Position numbers and translations under genes: made by a program. Shown here in pieces: positions 1 to 11,499 of a DNA stretch of 64,000 nucleotides (position 1 is the first letter of the stretch; each line of letters opens with the position of its first letter). The DNA comes from Viscum album (lineage: Eukaryota; Streptophyta; Magnoliopsida; Santalales; Viscaceae), in NCBI GenBank assembly GCA_963277665.1, contig OY728130.1:1368204393-1368268392 (forward strand). Reading direction: 5' to 3'. Below the pieces are notes generated by a model. That model saw only the letters and a list, made by a program, of their open reading frames with translations. It was not told where the DNA came from and ran no database searches.

Positions 1-102
1 GGCTGTGGCATCTAATCAGTGAATTGGGAAAATGTAGGCATCATCCATGTCTATCCATGGGTCTACAAAAATGGTAGTATGCTCAACCTCATTGTCCTAA
101 AT

Positions 103-700
103 CTATTTTTCCTTGCTCTTGTAGTAGTCAACATCTAGGTAGTGGGATTCAAAAAGAGCAAAGGGAGACACATCACCTTGGATAATTCCCACTCGGCCAT
201 TGATGGAGTACTTAAGGAATTTGTGATATGAAGAGGGGACTGTCGCATGAATATGAAGCCAAGTTATACCCATCAATGCATTGTAAGTAGCGTCATGAGA
301 TACAACCATGAACACAGTGTTGAAAACCAGGCCACCGAACTAGGTATTTAGGTGGATCCTACCAACCAGTGTCTTCTCAGTCCTACCATAACCTTGAATC
401 TTTAGGTCAGAGGGACTCAAATATGTTTTGAATATTCCCAAATTTTAGAGCATCAGGTTGGGGATAAGATTGATCCTAGAACATGTTCTAACAAGACAAT
501 GATGGACTTCCATGCCATTGAACTGGCCAATGATGTACAATGGATGTATTTTTCCCTGTATAGGATAACCTTAATCTTCTCCTAAGAAAGAAATTATGGA
601 TTGAAATTCTATATGCTTGACATACTCATCATGGAAGACTTTTGCAGCTACTACCACTGTCTCATACTAGAAGGGGATTCTTAAAGCCTCTACTAGGGTT
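103..700 (-). pseudogene. G1 aspartic protease region (decayed)
   Basis: The best-preserved part is a 70-codon open stretch at 315-103 containing HDATYNALMGITWLHIHA and then VPSSYHKFLKYSINGRVGII. This matches the C-terminal half of Ty3/gypsy proteases, where a [YS]-N-x-[LI]-[LM]-G-x-x-W-[IL]-H core is followed by S-x-x-H-x-x-x-K-[FY]. Upstream in the same frame (about 520-320) is the N-terminal part with LSPSDLKIQGYGRTEKTLVG, interrupted by stop codons. The catalytic Asp-Thr/Asn-Gly triad is not recognisable where it should be, because RTCS stands in its place, so the enzyme is probably dead. G2 carries the homologous segment near 17,220-17,100. The reading continues past the window edge towards RT. 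Confidence 0.75.
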
Positions 701-999
701 TCATGCATATCTATATACATTCATAGAGAATCGAGGATCTAGCACCTCATAGGAATACTAGAAAGGTTTTTCAGCAAATCAAACTTCCGTTATAGGCACA
801 TATTTCTGCTAACAGAAGGTTGCTCGATGGAAGGAGGTATGATGAGCATTGTTGGTTGAAATGGCAGATTCTGGCTAGTGCTGGGAATGTCCCACTTCTC
901 ACTAGTAGAACCATACAAAGTGACCACTGGATGATGGTTATATGACTAAGGTATATCCATAACTGAAATTGGATAATCATGGAATGGTCATGGTGTCTC

Positions 1000-3270
1000 T
1001 TCCTGTTCGAGAAATACGAATGAATGTGGGGGTGAATATGAAGAAACAAGATGAGAAAGATGTGAAAACTGAGCTCTATACTAGGCCTGCTGTCTAGTCT
1101 CGATGGCATGAATGATGTGGCAAGAAGCACTAGCCTGAACATTCTGGTGATTCATATACCCATGGCTCCATCGACTCTAATATCTATTGGGTATGTTATG
1201 AGGCTATTACTAGTGCTATTCTTCATTGGGTATGTAAGGTTTAACCAGTTAAATGGTATTTACTGAGGCATACTCCTAATCATCACTTAAAGAGTCCTCC
1301 ATTGTTGGATGGATTCTAGAGAAAATCCCCATCTCCGAGGGCATGAATCCTCCAAGAGTATGGGATAGATTTGGTAACGGCGGAGGGATTTTATTTCCCT
1401 TGCACTGTCAATGCTTTCTCTCTTAAGAGGGCGAAGGATGAGATGTTGATGAAAAGGTATTAACCAAAGGTAGCATAGTGACTTTAGAAGTCTTGATCTG
1501 ATTTAAACATACACAAATAATACCATGGTAATGGGTGACTTCCCTGTGAGCTATCCATTCATCATAATTTTGAGACCCATGACTAGAAACTTGCTTCCAT
1601 TCACCCTCACTATCACCATAATGCTTTGCAGACAAACATGCCTCCTGTGCCAGGGTCAGACCCAACCTAACTATGTTATTATAAACTTGGTCTGAGAGCT
1701 AGTATTTGAACACATAAAAATGGTTGAGAGTGTGTTCAAGGAACTGGTGATAGGAACAATTATTGGGATAAACAATGAGATCTACCTCCTCAGGCCTCTT
1801 GTATTCTAGAAACCAAAGGATTCCTTGATTTAAGGCACTCTAGAAATCGTTAGGGACCTAAGCCTCACTGAATGAGTAGGTCTGGTTTCTTTAATCTAAG
1901 AAAGGGGATCTGGGATCCTATCCCTAATGAGGGGCTGGAGGATCCTGATGAGGAGGTGAAACCTATTTGTCTCTCCTAATCTTTGGCAGTGTGTTATGCG
2001 GCAGTGCCTGCCGATTTTGAGGTGGGTAATCCTGAGCTGGAGGATGATCTTGAGGCAGTGGCCCTTAGCGAGGCTGTGAAGGTGGATCTACTGGTAATAA
2101 TTATAGCTATCTAGGGGAATCTATCCATGCAACAACATTATTCTCGACCTTGGAAACTCTTCTTGTAGGATCTGAGGGAGGCAACAGATGTTCCTACTTA
2201 TCTTGCTAAAAAGCTTTATCTAGACGCCAAGCTTTTTCGGAGAAATCTCAAAATCCAACAGGGAAGTTATGAGTGATGAGATAAGGGACCAGTTTAGTCT
2301 TAAAATTCCCTAAGCATATTTTTAGTAGTTTTTCCTGAGTTATAAGCATGTTGAGTGAATATGTAAGGCCCTTCCACATAACAACAAAGTCTGCAACTTG
2401 CTCATCCAGTCTTTTCTCGCACTTGAAGAGGTCGACAATACTATTCTTTCGGGTGGTGGAATTGAACTAGTAGAGAAAATGTCTATGAAGATCCCCCCAA
2501 CTAGCTATGGACCCAATGGGTAATTGTCTATACCATAAAAATGCGGTCCCTTCCAATATCTGTATGAAATAATGGATCTTAATGACCACCTACCGCACTA
2601 GAGTTTCCATCATGGGTCCACACATTGAAATAAAGTGAGCCAGTTGCTGTAGTGGATCTCTTGTACCATTTAAAGGGGAGAAATTAGGATTTTTGAAACC
2701 TGGGGGTGTTGACATATCATCCAACCATGTTTGATATGGCTTACCATTAGCTGGGATTTCCATATGTTGAGTTTCAAGAGCCTTGAGGAAAGTAATAAGA
2801 GTATCCATTGGATCATCTTGATGAGGATTCTTGTCTTGTAGAGGGTCCCTGACCACTAATGCATTGGAAGGTTCTTCAATGTGGTAAGCTGGATGATCGG
2901 ATCATGGAGAATCTAGTGGGATGACCTGAGGGGCCACTGGAGGAACCTACGGAGCGACTGGTAGATCTTGAAGAACGACCGGTAGAAACTGAGCCGGGTC
3001 CTAAGGAAGGTTGTCGCGTAGCTCAGGTGGGTTTGGCAATGCATAACATGCTCAATTTCAATAAACTCCAACTTCTAACTTATCTAGATGGGTAGGGTTG
3101 TCAAGATCGCTAGGGGACACCTTGATGAGGGGGAGCTATGCCTACCCCTAAATCCCTAGTTGAGGGTTACCGTAATCTGGTATCCATTCCACCATGCATT
3201 CGACACGGAGTTCATCAACAATCTTCTTCTGTTCAGTGATCTGCTGATGCAACACAACCTTTTCAGGGTC
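1000..3270 (-). pseudogene. G1 gag (capsid) with multiple in-frame stops
   Basis: Reading downward from 3,270, one frame holds a short coiled-coil-like start (VVLHQQITEQKKIVDELRVE, about 3,250-3,190), a proline-rich linker, an open 88-codon block (2,856-2,590) and then the retrotransposon gag core at about 2,580-2,290. The core has FIQILEGTAFLWYRQLPIGS, SWGDLHRHFLY and RLDEQVADFVVMWKGLTYSL, a clear Retrotrans_gag domain. The interruption after HFLY is TAG where Gln is expected (2,467-2,469 on the plus strand). Near 1,760-1,690 is a Tat-type motif, NNCSYHQFLEHTLNHFYVFK, which in relatives follows capsid and resembles a degenerate zinc-binding knuckle. A serine-rich tail ends near 1,400. Stops outnumber frameshifts, so point mutation dominates the decay. 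Confidence 0.85.
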
Positions 3271-5495
3271 ATTCTACATCTTATGCACTGATCTAGATAG
3301 GCTGGGGGGTTTTATGGTTCCAACATGCTCTTTACCCTTGCTGGGGTCTCGACTGAGAGACAACGACTCGTTGGGTTCTCTGAGGCCAAGTGTCATCCTT
3401 TTTTGGTGAGTGTGGAAACCAATAGGGTCTATCAGGTGTTGTGCCACCCCAGTGAGTTTCTCATCTTCTCCAGGCCCTGCGTCGATTCCCCCTTCCAAGT
3501 ATATCTCAGGAAAAACCATATTTACCGTGACGATTCCCAAATGAATATCTTCAATATCACCAATTGAACCAGGTTGGCACAAGATAAGACTAAAATGAAG
3601 GGAATCATAATTCCCCCAACCACATATATAGACATTTGGGGAATCCTCCTTAATAACTCCATGGAGCACTATAAATCTCTGAATGCATCATTGCTGGATG
3701 TTCTAATGATAACTAGGCGACGAGGGTGCTAAGAAACAGGGAGTGTGACTAACTCAACTAGACAACACTACTGGCCAATGTTGTCTAAGTGTTCCCAGAT
3801 TTTTGGGTAAGCTAAATTTCGATGATGGAGATAGAAATATGTTGTCCCTAAGGTTTGGCAGAAGTACACAACCTCATCCTGGGTGAGGGACTCCAGAATA
3901 TTGAAGCATGCAGTTATAATTTTGCAGAACATTTTAAGGAAATGATCAGATGTGAGAATATCCCACAAAATTCTCAACTATGACTCAGGATCCGGACCTT
4001 GGTTGACCTATTTATTGACTGGGGGCGATTGAGGGATCGGTACCGATACTGACATGGTTTGTTGTAGCAGTAGACTAGTCATTGGAGAGTATGTTGCATG
4101 AGTTGAAAAATTGTTGCATCTTGGGATGTATTCCAGAGAATGCACTGACTGTATCACGACATCTCTATAGGATGGGGTGCTGACCACTGATTCCTACATA
4201 GGAGGGGTAGTCATTGGTGGTGGATCAGGTTGGTACTCATCATCAATCGGTCCCCAAAATAATTTTATGTGATCTATTGTTAAGGTAGAGAATGATTATG
4301 GTGATGAAAGGGAGGGTTGCATAGCAAGACTCTGGAAAGGATCCAAATATTCCTCCTCCAATATGTATTTATGGAGGGATTCAGGGATATGGTGCATCTC
4401 ACTTTCTATGAGGACAAAGATGATATGCCTAGTTTCTTCCCCAGAACTCGATATAGAAGATTGGGGTGAGGGTTCCATCACTAAGTTTCACTCTGCTTCA
4501 AATTCTAAAAAGTGGACAGTCTTGATTGTGATATGAGGTTTCTTAGGGTTATTCCTGTAACAGCGCCACCCCACCCTCATACATCAGGATGGTTCTTTCA
4601 GGAAGGGTAGATCTTGGACATGGGGAGGACCTCCACTCTGATGATCCAAGGTGTGAGGATCACCAGGGTAGATGTCAAATGGAACATATGGAGGACCTTC
4701 ATGGTTGGGAATGATGGAGAGGGGAGGGCCTCTACTTGTGTTAGTAACTATGCGATGAGGATCTTCACATTGATAGCTTGAAATATAGTGATAATCTCCA
4801 TACCTGAGACCATGAGAAGAAGGATGACATTCATGCCAAGGGTCAATAAGATGGGGAGTACCTCCTCTTGGACTGATGATAGTATTATGGGGAGGACCTA
4901 TATTCTAGTTGGCGGTGGTATGAGGATTACCTTTATACTCAATTTCATCACCACAGGTTGGCCCTTGATGGCTACTGCTTATATCGATGATTAGAAAAGT
5001 CAACCCAGCCTTCCCAAGGGGCATTTGGGATCTCAATCCCGATCGGGCATAGTGGTTCCCCTACTATATAGTAATAGGGACCTGGTAACACACATCAGTG
5101 GTGGCTCGGGCTACTAAATCCATAGAAGATGACTCCCCCTGGTGGGCATCCTATTGAGCTTGTACTTGATGTTGACGTCGGGTCAACCAAGCTTGGGTTA
5201 GCTATGCAGGGGTATGGAACACCTATTATTCGGTCTGCGGAAATGGATAGTAGTGTTTCAGTGGGATGGCAGGATCCCTACTTGGTAGTCCCATGGACAG
5301 ATTCTCAACTAGGAGGACTTGGACACCCCTTACTTCATCTATGTAAGGGAGTGAGTCATAAGAGAGTTTTAGGGAGAGTCTCCCAAAACTATTGAAGCTC
5401 AGAGTGGGGAGAAGGGGATCCCTACATGACCCTTGGGGGCGACGACGTCGGTGGGGCTCAGAAGACTCAAAATATTGATGGTCCATATCCCTCAT
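3271..5495 (-). pseudogene. G1 upstream ORF region (function unknown)
   Basis: Between the LTR and gag lies about 2.2 kb with open blocks at 5,495-5,226, 4,481-4,296, 3,977-3,768 and 3,669-3,274, broken by stops and frameshifts. The first block opens MRDMDHQYFESSEPHRRRRP. A middle part (about 4,760-4,570) is rich in Gly-Pro-Pro motifs such as SRGPPLS, HEGPPYVPF and SGGPPHVQD. The block at 4,481 contains GEETRHIIFVLIESEMHHIP. I do not recognise a domain. Ogre-type elements carry an additional ORF upstream of gag, and this location fits, but that is inference from position. It could also be a long N-terminal extension of gag. Confidence 0.45.
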
Positions 5496-6789
5496 CGAGA
5501 TGATCCCCTCTTATTCATATCATTGAATAAGATTATTGATCACCCTCATTTTAATAAATTTGGAGGGTGATATGGGGAATGGGTTCCTATTAGCAGTGGT
5601 AGTGGGGTTCGTCGTAGAAGAGGTGAATCTATACAGATTTTTATTACTCTTTCCCCTACGTCTTCGGGCGGGAGGTGACCGATTTTCTACTGCTGTAGCT
5701 TAGATCCTACAAAGAAGGAAGATTTATCCATTGGTACAGGTAATAGGAAAGTGATTCCCAGTGTCCCAGAACCATTCAGTCTTCCATGGATAGGTAAAAA
5801 TATCCACACTAACAACATTGCAGACCGAGATGACAAATTATTAACTGCCCCAAATCTTAGTGAGTTTCATGACAGGCCCACTATTTTCTTTGTGGGACCT
5901 GGTGCCAGATAACTGGATCCGATGACACACTTATCTACTAATGTCTTGAATGCTAATTATCCCCATATTAAAGAGAATAATTTAATTTCGGGTTCACCAT
6001 TTCTGTTTTTTATGCTTTCACCGGGGTACACATTGTCTGTGAGGACACACTGATTGGTACCCCACATTTTCTCTTTCCAAAGGTGGCCAATATTCATTAC
6101 GTCGTTAGAGACGTTTTCTCATTAATAGAAATGGGATGATGGAATGTCAGCCTATCCTTCTATGGATTCCTCCTCGAAATTCATTGCCTAGTCCGGGTCT
6201 CTCTTAAAGATCAAGATGTTGTTAGTGAAACTCTTCCTGGTGCCATATCTTTGTGGACACTGGTTAATTACACTACTTCTGTTAGGACATTCCAAGTGTT
6301 CAAGTCAGGGAAGCAATCTTCAGTTAGGAGAGTAGTCACGTTAGGGCATTGCTGGCCTGTATAGACACTAAAACACTGGTACAAATAGATTTTCCCTTAT
6401 TAGAGGGCTTCTTGAGGGTGCAAGATCCCGAGGCATCCCACTTATAATGCGGGGAATTATATTTCAGAGGCATGTATTTGAGGTTTTCCTCAGCTTCCCA
6501 TGTTTAACACGGGGTATTCTGTGAGTTTAATGTCTAGTAGATATGGATTGGACTGATCAGAACATTTATGGGAGTGGATCAGATGGGTACATCCTTATGA
6601 GGGATCACCAAGAAAGTTTACTAGGTGGATGGGTCAGATTTCCCAATAAAGACAGACCCCAGATGGTGTGTCCCACAAAAGGGGAAGCTTCACACCGTGA
6701 AGACTAATTTGGATTCCACAAAAGGCGGATCCGAGAGGTGGGTGGATCCACACAAAGGGGACACCAAGTTTTACCATTGGATGGGATTT

Positions 6790-8060
6790 AACCTCTAAGA
6801 GTCTTCCTACATACCCTATGTAGAAGATAGAGATCAAAACCCATGTAGTTCATATGGGTGGGGAATGGAATCAGGGTGTACATAAAGGAAAACAACCCGG
6901 GAGAATGTCAGGGTTTATGCATGGTTAGCGGCCCATATGGATGGCATGGTTTCATTAGGATGTAGCAGCCCAGGTAAAATAGGGATGGAAATGGATGAAG
7001 TGTCAAAGTATGGAATGAATGGGGATGGAACCAAAAACTAGTGTGAAGGTGATAATACTGGGCTTGAACACCAAAGAGTTTTCCTACATATCCCTATGGC
7101 AGGGAATCAAATTCCACATAGTTTTGGGATGAGGCGATAAGTCACATGATGAGGCGACTCATGATAATGGATGCATGGATAGGGGCCCAAAGGAAATAGA
7201 AGCAACGGGTTAAGGCATGGTCTTCTTGAGGCACAAAGACTTGAGGGAGAGACTAGGACGAGACATGAGAGATAGGCTTGAACCTTAGTGAGGTTTCCTA
7301 TGTACCTTGCTCAAAAATGGGTAAAGATCAAAGTCTACATAGTTTAGGAACGAAGCACAGAATCGAGGCATACACAAAGGTCATCAATCCAAAGACATGC
7401 TGGGGATTACGTGTGGTTAGTATCCCATTACAAGAGGGAGACTATTGGTTGGAAGATTATGTGTTGATTTTGGGGCTTACACATGGTTAGATGCTCAAAA
7501 ATTGGTCTAACACCATATAGGGGTGGACCAAGGATGTCAGTCCCAACAAAGGGGACACCGAAGTTTACTAGTGTTTGGGGTTGAACCTCAAGGAGGATTC
7601 CTACGTACCCTGTCTAGGAGAAAGGTATCAATACCCACATAGTTTGAAACCATAAATTTTAACGTCATGCATGATGAAAGGGGTGTACAATTTAATATCA
7701 TGTGGGATGAGGGTGGACCGACGTGAAGTGGTTGAGAATGATGTGTGATGGGCTTGAACCTCAGAGAGGCTTCCTATGTACCTTTCTTTAAAAGGGAAAG
7801 GATCAAAGTACACATAGTTTGATCAATAGGGGCATGAGAATTACATGTAAAGGAGGACCATAGAGGATGTCATGGTTGATTCTTACTCTAATACCATGTG
7901 ATTCATGGTCGTTGTGAGAAACAAGAGGAAAAAAAAAGACCTGATGATTGAATCATGAAAGGTGCATCCGGGAGGAGTGGAGCGGGGATTATGTTTGGTT
8001 AGCAGCCCATGAAAAGAAGATTGAGACTTACACCAGGGGGGAAGCCCGAGGAGGATGTCT
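6790..8060. repeat. Recurrent hairpin-type motif, block A
   Basis: A motif of roughly 65-80 bp recurs at about 6,790, 7,067, 7,275, 7,580 and 7,750. In plus orientation it reads ttgaacctcagagaggcttc, then ctacgtacc, a variable spacer with aggatcaa, then cacatagttt. The two halves, CTACGTA and (C)TACGTAG, are inverted repeats of each other, so each copy could fold into a small stem-loop in RNA or single-stranded DNA. Spacing between copies is irregular (about 170-300 bp). Motifs of this kind are common in the LTRs and untranslated regions of plant Ty3/gypsy elements. There are no genes in this stretch. Confidence 0.7.
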
Positions 8061-8637
8061 ATATGTATGAGGTGGATATGGCCATCATACAAGTATCACC
8101 ATACCAAGTTGGGTCGGGGCTTATGCAAAGGTTTCATGAGGTGTTCATGGAAACAAAGCATAGAGGGAGAGGGGAGTGAGAGGGAACTTGTTCACATCCC
8201 CTTTCGGTCCTCTCAGGGCTTATCACTTATGCGGTGATCACATTTTAACATCATGTGTTGAGGAAGTGGGGTTGCTTGGAAGTTTAACATCCTATAGATC
8301 AGATGATGATGATTTTCTTCTCACCCCTATGAATTACATAACTAGCACACTTTAACCCTTGGTTAAGGGAAAGAACTAGAAATTCCATTGGTTAACAGGG
8401 TTGTGGAGTGATCCATTGGGGGTTCCATGTTAGCATGGCTATGCGGAGAAGCAATAGCCGTTAGCATTCCTATAGGAAGAAGCACAAATAAGGGAAATGC
8501 AACATGATTCACCACTCGAGGGAACTTAAAATTACTTCGTACAAGCCTGGAGGGCCACACAGAGGAGGGGTTCATGAAGAAGAAGGCCTCACCAAGAGGG
8601 GATTCAAAAATCTCTAGTTCTTTACACAGTGAAGGGG

Positions 8638-8664
8638 CTTCGCGAAGGAGGGTACTTCGCGAAG
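8638..8664. repeat. Two perfect CTTCGCGAAG palindromes, 17 bp apart
   Basis: cttcgcgaag occurs at 8,638-8,647 and again at 8,655-8,664. Both are perfect 10-bp palindromes. Similar but decayed words (ttcatgaag near 8,572, ttcttcatgaat near 8,710) surround them. They lie about 310 bp downstream of the minus-strand TATA box, in what would be the R/U5 leader of the element transcript. Confidence 0.7.
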
Positions 8665-8972
8665 CATATTGACCCAACCTAGTCATGGAGTATACATGTT
8701 CTTGGAGGGTTCTTCATGAATACTGAGTGATTCACAAATTTCCAAGTACCCAAAGGGGTCTTCTTCCTTCGGGATGGCCAAAAGGCTTCATTAAGGGAAT
8801 CCCTACTTGAAGTGGAGGAAAAATGGAACAAAGGGAAAGCGATTTTGAAAATCTCAAGTACCTTGGATGATTAATTTTCTCAATGAATCACAGAGTAGAA
8901 GATGATTCATGATTAAAAAACTTGGAAGGAGAAAGGTTACAATATCTTTTTTTTGGAGTGAGGGGATTTGGG

Positions 8973-8980
8973 TATTTATA
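8973..8980 (-). promoter_or_regulatory. TATA box of the Tat/Ogre-like LTR
   Basis: On the minus strand the sequence reads CACCTATAAATACCC, a textbook plant TATA context, followed about 20-35 bp downstream by a C/A-rich stretch suitable for transcription start (about 8,940). It lies upstream of G1 gag in the right orientation. Repeat arrays at 9,300-13,300 would then be U3 or 3' untranslated DNA. Confidence 0.65.
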
Positions 8981-9299
8981 GGTGTTGGGGGGGTGCGATG
9001 TACTAAGGTCGCTCCATGAAGCAAATCACACTCTGTAACTGAAGGTCAATCCTTCAAGTTTCTTAGTGTCACAGTGGAGTCTGTCACTTCATCTGTGACA
9101 GTCATAGAGGCTCCCAACTCCCGTAAAGTTTCTCAGACTCACATAGGACTCTATCACTTCCTCCTTAGTGGTCTTATAGGTGGCATCCAGGTGGCTTCAT
9201 GGTTTTGCAGCACTGGAGGATTTGTGAAGGAGCTTCATGGGGCGACCCTTTTTGTAAATTTTTCTATTTATTCCAAGGCTCATATTTTGATTCCAATAA

Positions 9300-9551
9300 T
9301 ATTTTAGGGTCTTTTAGATCATAAATTCTATCACTATAGTTTAGGTTCTTTTATCTTGGACCTTCTATTATTGTAGTTTAGGGTCTTTTAGCATAGACCT
9401 TTTATCACTATAGTTTAGGGTCTTTTAGCTCAGATCTTCTATTGTTGTAGTTTATGATCCTTTATCTCAAACCTTATATCACTGTAGTTTAGGGTCTTTA
9501 ACTTGGAACTTCTATCACTATAGTTTAAAGTCTTTATCTTAGATATCATTG
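9300..9551. repeat. 37-bp minisatellite, about 6.8 copies
   Basis: Successive units begin tagtttagggtcttttagc and end ccttctatcactg. The period is 37 bp, with one 36-bp unit. Units start at about 9,300, 9,337, 9,374, 9,411, 9,448, 9,485 and 9,521. Copies differ by several substitutions each. Related single copies (tagtttagggtctttcaa, tagtttaaggtcatg) recur near 10,940-11,020. No coding sense is seen. Confidence 0.9.
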
Positions 9552-11400
9552 ATGAATATAGAATATGGGACAAACATGCTAGGGATGACCCATGACACCC
9601 TAAGGTTCTACATTCCATCAAGGTGTTTCCAAGGATCATGAGTATTTGAGTTTCTTTCCTATAAGGAATAGATACCTCTAGTTGGTAGGTAAAATCCCTT
9701 ATGCATCACCATCATGGTCAAATAAAGGTGTCCCCACTCTTTTACAAGAGTCATGAAAATTTTTGGAGATGGCATTAATAGTTGGTAAGAGTATTAGGGA
9801 AGATGAATCCACTAGGATAGTTTGAATATGGGTTGTGTAAATCATGTGTCTAGGATCTTGAAGCAATGAATCATGGAATGGGACATACATACCAGGGGAA
9901 ACCCAAAACACCCTAAGTTTATAAATTTCACCATAGTGTCTCTAGGGCTCATTAGGATTGGAGTTCCTTTCCTATAAGGAGGATATGCCTTTAATTGGTA
10001 GATCAAATAACTTATGCATGATTCTATAGGGCTTGCATGCATGGCCTAGTAGATTTGATCCCTACTCTTTTCTATGGGCCATGGAGGATTTTTGAATACA
10101 CAGGCATCTAGACTATGAAGTGGGGAATAGAGAAAAGGACTATTTAGGAAGGGTTCTGAAACTGAAGGGAAATTTATCTTTTAGTTTGGAAATATTTGGA
10201 CCTATTCCATGTGGTTTCAAATAACATGGTGTGGGACTTCAAAAGGTTCAGGAATGGAGTGTCACATTTCTACTTTGAGAAATGGTACAATACACAATGA
10301 CTTAACATTGGAGATTTTGGATATTCTTCAATAGACTGGTTATGGGAATCGTAAATCATGGTCTAAAGTAATCAATTCACAAGTAATGATATGGGAAAAT
10401 CATGTTGAGAATGGCCTAGAACACCATTAGGTGCTGCGTCCCTCCATGATGACATCAAGCTCACAAGAATTAGAAATCCATTCATATAGGGACAAGAAGT
10501 CTCTGGTTGCTAGGTATGAGACCTTATGTATCTAAAAAAAGGCCAAATAGAAAGATATATTTTCCTTTATAAGCGACATGAAAGGTTTTTATAAACTCAA
10601 GGTGCTCAAATCATGAAGTGTGATTTATGTAAAATGTAATATTCAAGAAGGTTTCGAGCACTGGATAAGTTGTGTATCCACATAGTGAATATGTTATCGT
10701 GGTAAGGAGATGTGACAAACCATTAATTTAACTTTTTCTTGAACCAGGGGGTCTAGTGAGCATGGATTGTATTTTACTATGGATACAAAGTGGGCCCTAT
10801 GATCTTTATGCCTTATTTTTTTTCTCTAATTTTTTCCTAAACTCTAGAGATGAAGAGTTTAGAAAGTAGAGACTACAATTTTTCTCAGGATACCATTTGT
10901 AAGTTTTAAACATGAAAAGTTTTTTGTCTCTTTCACTCATAGTTTAGGGTCTTTCAATTTGGACCATAATAGTCTAAAAGTTTAAGGTCATACAACTTTG
11001 ACCAAAGTGAATGTAGTTTAAGGTCATGATGCTCATGGACCTAATATGAGGGTGATGTTACACAAGAGCCTAATTAGGATACACATGGTAAATAATACTC
11101 CAAAATCCTTTTAATAGGGGGATAAAAATGTTTTAAATCATGTCTTGAGGTTTGTAGGTCATGGGTAATGATATGGGACAATCATGCCGGGGATGGCCAA
11201 GAAAAATCTTAGGTGCTGAGTCTTTCCGCGGTGATGTCAGGATCATAAAGATCATGAATCCCTTAATGGAGTGGAAATATATCTCTGGTTGGTAGGTATA
11301 ATCCCTTATGAATCTATATCAATTTCAAATAGAGAGATTTATTTTCCTTTAAAAGGGACATGAAAGGTTGTGGAAACCCGAGGTGCTCATGACATGAAGT
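9545..11400. repeat. Long degenerate direct repeat, four copies of about 250 bp
   Basis: Four diverged copies of one segment start near 9,548, 9,860, 10,390 and 11,160. Each has, in order: atatgggacaatcatgc, a ggatggccta(g)aacacc(c)tagg-like word, a word about reporting gtgtc/gatgtc, a block like aagtctctggttg(g/c)taggta, and cccttatgcatc. The last two copies add ttttcctttaaaagggacatgaaagg. Spacing grows from about 310 to 770 bp, so the copies have been separated by insertions or decay. Non-coding, inside the LTR/untranslated region. Confidence 0.75.
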
Positions 11401-11499
11401 GTGATTTATGGGTTTAGGGGATTAAAAGATGACATAATTAATCCATTCACAGGTTGATTGAGTTAATTATTTTGTGGTACTTTTATAAGGGATGATGAT

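Larger units (their letters stand above)
1..5570 (-). mobile_element. Tat/Ogre-like Ty3/gypsy element G1, internal region (5' part only)
   Basis: Read on the minus strand, the order is upstream ORF region (about 5,495-3,271), gag (about 3,270-1,000) and protease (about 700 to beyond the left edge), the normal order of a Ty3/gypsy element. RT, RNase H and integrase would lie left of the window. The gag and protease match the neighbouring element G2 (13,335-24,250) with an offset of about 16.9-17 kb, so they are two members of one family. The Tat/Ogre assignment rests mainly on G2, where an archaeal-type RNase H is present. The element is inactive: gag keeps one frame over long distances but has many stop codons. 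The left end of its 5' LTR is not sharply visible; I place it near 5,560. Confidence 0.85.

Noticed and set aside
3325..3567. Plus-strand open frame of 80 codons
   Set aside because: It overlaps the minus-strand upstream ORF region of G1 antisense, has no domain, and is short enough to arise by chance.
7278..7490. Plus-strand open frame of 70 codons in the LTR region
   Set aside because: It is composed of the recurrent hairpin motif, lies antisense to the element, and has no homology.
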